A stretch of 8,859 nt of DNA from Deltaproteobacteria bacterium (lineage in GTDB: Bacteria > Desulfobacterota > BSN033 > UBA1163). The number at the start of each line of letters is the position of its first letter. The stretch's first letter is position 1. The position numbers and the translations under genes are program-made. The stretch covers positions 1-8,859 of the forward strand of contig VGSD01000090.1 in NCBI GenBank assembly GCA_016875155.1, read 5' to 3'. The notes under the pieces were generated by a model that made no database searches, was not told the origin of the DNA, and saw only the letters and a list, made by a program, of their open reading frames with translations. Shown here piece by piece: positions 6,355 to 8,859 of this stretch.

Positions 6355-6389
6355 AAGGGGTTAAGTGATTCGCTTAACCCCTTTTTTTT
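6355..6389 (+). terminator. Strong intrinsic terminator before the VTT-domain gene
   Basis: GGGGTTAAG (6357-6365) pairs perfectly with CTTAACCCC (6373-6381) around a 7-nt loop, followed by eight T (6382-6389). The preceding AA can extend the stem by two pairs. It separates the tRNA region from the right-hand operon. Confidence 0.92.
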
Positions 6390-6515
6390 CACTAAGTTTT
6401 AGAGATAGTCTGCAAAAAATGTGCGGTATCGTCATGTTTTTAAAAACCTTTACTCTTATTGTTTTTTATGTTATTTAGGCTTGAAAAAAGAGGGTTTTCG
6501 TTTAACGCTCACCTT

Positions 6516-7229
6516 ATGACGGTCTCTTTTCTAAAAAGAAAAAGTTGGATCATCTTTCTTTTACTGTTGGGCATTGCTTTCCTTCTCGTTTACCGTTTCA
6601 ATTCGCAGATCTGGATCAAGACCATTGAATTTTACGAACTCCTTCACGATCAACACCATTTGAAGGCGATCATCACCTCTTATGGCGCTTATTCTCCAAT
6701 CGCTTATATCCTCATCCAAGCCCTTCAGGTCGTTATAGCCCCCATCCCCGGAGGCCTCATCGAGTTCATGGGAGGATACCTCTTTGGTGTCAAGGCAGGG
6801 GTCTTTTATTCGATCATAGGATCTATTATCGGTTCTTGGATTGCTTTTATATTGGCTCGGCTTTTTGAAAGAGTGGCGGTTGAAAAGTTTGTCCATATCC
6901 GGACGATGAAAAAATTTGATTATTTGATCGGACATGAGGGTGTGATCCTAAGCTTCCTTCTCTTTCTCATCCCGGGTTTTCCGAAGGATGCCCTCTGCTA
7001 TATCCTGGGATTGACCCCCATGCATTTAGGCATTTTTCTTGTGATCTCCACCATTGGGAGAATCCCAGGGACATTGATGGCCTGTCTTCAGGGCGGAAAG
7101 GCATTCGATCATCAATACATCACTCTGTTGATCCTGTTCGGGGTATCCGCTCTCATTATTATGGTTTTTTACATCTACCACGATGAGATTCATCATTTGA
7201 TTAAGAAGCTAAGTAAGGTCAGATCATAG
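6516..7229 (+). CDS. TVP38/TMEM64 (VTT domain, DedA-like) inner-membrane protein
   Basis: From the ATG at 6516 the product is a 237-residue integral membrane protein. A first membrane helix follows basic residues (about 10-27). The VTT core spans about 70-195: APIPGG (75-80), GGYLFG (86-91), glycine-spaced helix GSIIGSWIAFILAR (102-115), the re-entrant signature LIPGFPKD (151-158) and GRIPGT (181-186). A last helix runs at about 198-220. Family members are small membrane proteins related to DedA; some act as lipid scramblases or undecaprenyl-phosphate carriers, and the specific role here is unknown. The start is uncertain. In-frame TTG at 6459 and ATG at 6468 would add up to 19 residues, and none of the three has a clear SD. 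The palindrome GTTTTTAAAAAC (6436-6447) lies upstream. It probably heads an operon with the next two genes. Confidence 0.88.
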   Translation: MTVSFLKRKSWIIFLLLLGIAFLLVYRFNSQIWIKTIEFYELLHDQHHLKAIITSYGAYSPIAYILIQALQVVIAPIPGGLIEFMGGYLFGVKAGVFYSIIGSIIGSWIAFILARLFERVAVEKFVHIRTMKKFDYLIGHEGVILSFLLFLIPGFPKDALCYILGLTPMHLGIFLVISTIGRIPGTLMACLQGGKAFDHQYITLLILFGVSALIIMVFYIYHDEIHHLIKKLSKVRS

Positions 7230-7264
7230 ATTGAATTAACAGCTTTCAGAAGCGAGCGAGACCA

Positions 7265-7654
7265 ATGACTAAAGAGACCAAAGGAGGAAAATGGACTTCT
7301 GATCTTGTGCTGGACCTCTATTCCAGCCTGTTGTCAATGGTCTGGGAGGTCGTATCAGCTTTGATCGGGGAGGCCATCCTGGAACTTCTTTTCAATCTTT
7401 CGATCAGGAAGATCGGAGAAAAATATCCTTTTTTGAAGTCCCTGAAAGTTTCTGAGGAAGGGGTTTCCATGGGTGGGATGATGGAGGATTGTCGGAACCT
7501 TCCTCCGGCAGAACTCCACCGTGGATTTCAAAGTCTCATTAACCATCTTCTCAATCTTTTTTCAGCCCTGACTGAAGGAGTGATCAGCCGGGAGGTCTTT
7601 CCGAAGGTTTTCCCGAAGGTGAGAGAGGCAGAGCGCCTCGTCTCTCAGAAGTAA
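7265..7654 (+). CDS. Unrecognised 129-residue helical protein
   Basis: I do not recognise this protein. After a polar start it has a long amphipathic, partly hydrophobic helix (SLLSMVWEVVSALIGEAI, residues 20-37, continuing to about 50). Acidic residues E28, E36 and E40 argue against a simple transmembrane span. Next come a short loop with VSEEGVSMGG (62-71), a helix with SLINHLLNLFSALTEGVI (90-107) and a tandem FPKVFPKV (112-119). The pattern suggests a small helical bundle, perhaps regulatory or heme/ligand-free sensory. It starts 35 nt after the VTT gene with only a weak SD (GCGAGCGAG region) and precedes a diguanylate cyclase, so a signalling link is possible but unproven. A better SD, AAGGAGG (7281-7287), lies inside the frame but precedes no usable in-frame start. 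Confidence 0.75.
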   Translation: MTKETKGGKWTSDLVLDLYSSLLSMVWEVVSALIGEAILELLFNLSIRKIGEKYPFLKSLKVSEEGVSMGGMMEDCRNLPPAELHRGFQSLINHLLNLFSALTEGVISREVFPKVFPKVREAERLVSQK

Positions 7655-7655
7655 A

Positions 7656-7748
7656 GATTACGTCGATTAGGAGCCGATTTCATAGATTTGAAATTTATTG
7701 ATTCATACAGAAAAATCTATAGCATCATGTTTTAAAATCTGTGTAATC
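7656..7748. repeat. Second GATTAC-type palindromic repeat
   Basis: GATTACGTCGATTA (7656-7669) is mirrored by AATCTGTGTAATC (7736-7748), the same unit and head-to-head arrangement as at 961-1039. Nested inside is a perfect 8-bp inverted pair, ATAGATTT (7682-7689) and AAATCTAT (7713-7720). It starts two bases after the stop of the 129-residue gene and ends 18 bases before the cyclase ATG, so it fills the intergenic space. Confidence 0.6.
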
Positions 7749-7766
7749 GTTTTTATAGGGGAAGTA

Positions 7767-8789
7767 ATGAGGCTCATCGTTAAGAATCTGAATATTCTTC
7801 GATCCATCATCAATACGATCAATACAAGCTTTGAGATCAAAGAGATCGTCGAATCAGCAGGAAACAATCTGCCCAGCCTTTTTGAGTTCTCCGCTCTCGG
7901 GGTTCTCTGGAAGGAGGAATCTACCCTCTACCTCTATCAGGAGGAGTCCTGCCCTCCGTCTTTTACACAAGAAGTAGCTCAAAATATGGTAAGGGTCTTC
8001 TCAGTCTTGGGGGAAGAGCCGAATGATCTGTCACGTGTGACCATTCAGGTTGAAAAGAAGAAGCTGCGGCCCTCTCATATGGCGATGGATCCAAAGGCCG
8101 CTCTGAAATCGTATCTCGTCCTCCCCCTTGCCGTAGAGGATGAAATCATCGGTTGTGTTTCACTCAATAGCGATCAGCCCAATGCCTTCGATGCACAGGA
8201 CCTACAGTTCTTCTCTGTCATCGGATACCAGATGGCGGCCACGTTAAAGCATTTTCAGAGATTCAGCTCTGTCAAGACGATGGCCATCTATGACACCCTC
8301 ACCACCCTGTATAACCGTAGATATATGGAAGAGAGGCTGATCGTTGAAGCGCAGAAGTCCTTTTACGGAAACTCTTCTCTCTCCCTGGTGATGATCGATA
8401 TCGACCATTTTAAAAAGGTGAATGATACCTTTGGGCATACAGAAGGGGATAAAGTACTTCGGGAAATTGCTTCCCTGCTAAAAACTTCGGTTCGGAAGAA
8501 AGATACGGTTGCCCGTTATGGAGGGGAAGAATTCATCCTCATCTTGCCTGAGGCCGGATTGGAAGAAACCACGATGATTGCAGAACGTATCCGGCGGTTG
8601 GTGGAGAGCAAGCTCTTCGAGGTGGGCCAAGCCCATATCAACATTACCATCAGTTTAGGAATATCAAACTTTCCAAACCATCACCCGAAGTCAAAAGAGG
8701 ATCTAGTCAAGATGGCAGACCAGGCACTTTACGATGCCAAAAGAGGGGGCCGCAACCGCGTTTGCCTCTTTAGTCCTGTCCAGAAATGA
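7767..8789 (+). CDS. GAF-GGDEF diguanylate cyclase
   Basis: This 340-residue soluble enzyme would make cyclic di-GMP from two GTP. Residues 1-165 form a GAF-like sensor (VLPLAVEDEIIGCVSLNS, 118-135, then DLQFFSVIGYQMA), ligand unknown. A helical linker leads to the GGDEF domain (about 170-336). It begins DTLTTLYNRRYMEE and has the metal site MIDIDHFKKVND (Asp211, with Asn219 for guanine), active-site GGEEF (252-256) and the closing ADQALYDAKRGGRN. RKKD (243-246) lies five residues before GGEEF, which is a standard inhibitory I-site, so product feedback is likely. The start at 7767 follows GGGGAAG (7758-7764). An upstream in-frame TTG at 7698 would put 23 residues inside a palindromic repeat and is unlikely. 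It follows the VTT and unknown genes in the same direction without an obvious terminator. Confidence 0.95.
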   Translation: MRLIVKNLNILRSIINTINTSFEIKEIVESAGNNLPSLFEFSALGVLWKEESTLYLYQEESCPPSFTQEVAQNMVRVFSVLGEEPNDLSRVTIQVEKKKLRPSHMAMDPKAALKSYLVLPLAVEDEIIGCVSLNSDQPNAFDAQDLQFFSVIGYQMAATLKHFQRFSSVKTMAIYDTLTTLYNRRYMEERLIVEAQKSFYGNSSLSLVMIDIDHFKKVNDTFGHTEGDKVLREIASLLKTSVRKKDTVARYGGEEFILILPEAGLEETTMIAERIRRLVESKLFEVGQAHINITISLGISNFPNHHPKSKEDLVKMADQALYDAKRGGRNRVCLFSPVQK

Positions 8790-8830
8790 AAGGGATGGAG
8801 GCTGGCTGTTGGTTTGCGAGAAAGGAGAGA

Positions 8831-8859
8831 ATGATGAAAGGCTTTAAAAGAATTCTTAT
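8831..8859 (+). CDS. Start of a further gene, cut by the right edge
   Basis: AAAGGAGA (8821-8828) precedes two adjacent in-frame ATG codons at 8831 and 8834; the second has the better spacing. Only MMKGFKRIL can be read, a basic start turning hydrophobic, which would fit a signal peptide or membrane anchor. It begins 41 nt after the cyclase stop with no terminator between, so it probably belongs to the same operon. Confidence 0.6.

Overview
The window looks like ordinary chromosome from a moderate-GC Gram-negative bacterium, most likely in the former Deltaproteobacteria (Desulfobacterota, Syntrophobacterales-like). This placement is an inference. It rests on the gene set (a class V, non-SerC aminotransferase beside serA and purA), strong SD and sigma70-type signals, and gene junctions full of short palindromic repeats. 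I could not run a search to confirm it.

Layout. Positions 1-794 hold a minus-strand operon: a small TPR protein followed, with a 1-base TAATG overlap, by the N-terminal 180 residues of an M24-family Xaa-Pro peptidase that runs off the left edge. Divergent sigma70-like promoters lie at 824-852 (minus) and 905-933 (plus). The plus-strand promoter leads into a biosynthetic block: a class V aminotransferase (1065-2207), full-length SerA with a C-terminal ACT domain (2315-3895) and PurA (4070-5362). The first two enzymes together could cover the first two steps of phosphorylated serine synthesis. PurA commits IMP to AMP. No phosphoserine phosphatase is present here.

The middle (5363-6458) is an RNA-gene region. 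It has its own promoter, tRNA-Lys(UUU), tRNA-Glu(UUC) and a UUCG-loop terminator. A 94-bp stretch running from the anticodon loop of tRNA-Glu through the terminator is repeated 595 bp downstream with two mismatches. Between the copies is one small coiled-coil ORF. A second, internally deleted tRNA-Glu-like remnant follows and ends in another strong terminator. This is the most unusual part of the window. It looks like a tRNA-flanked insertion scar or a decayed tRNA array.

The right part (6459-8859) is a probable operon: a VTT-domain (TVP38/TMEM64, DedA-like) membrane protein, an unrecognised 129-residue helical protein, a GAF-GGDEF diguanylate cyclase with intact active site and I-site, and the first codons of a further gene.

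Five intergenic spaces carry palindromic repeats of four apparent families. One family, built on a GATTAC-NNN-GATTA unit, occurs twice (961-1039 and 7656-7748). The protein-coding genes are mostly conventional. The interest lies in the tRNA-Glu repeat region, the intergenic palindromes and the unnamed gene next to the cyclase.
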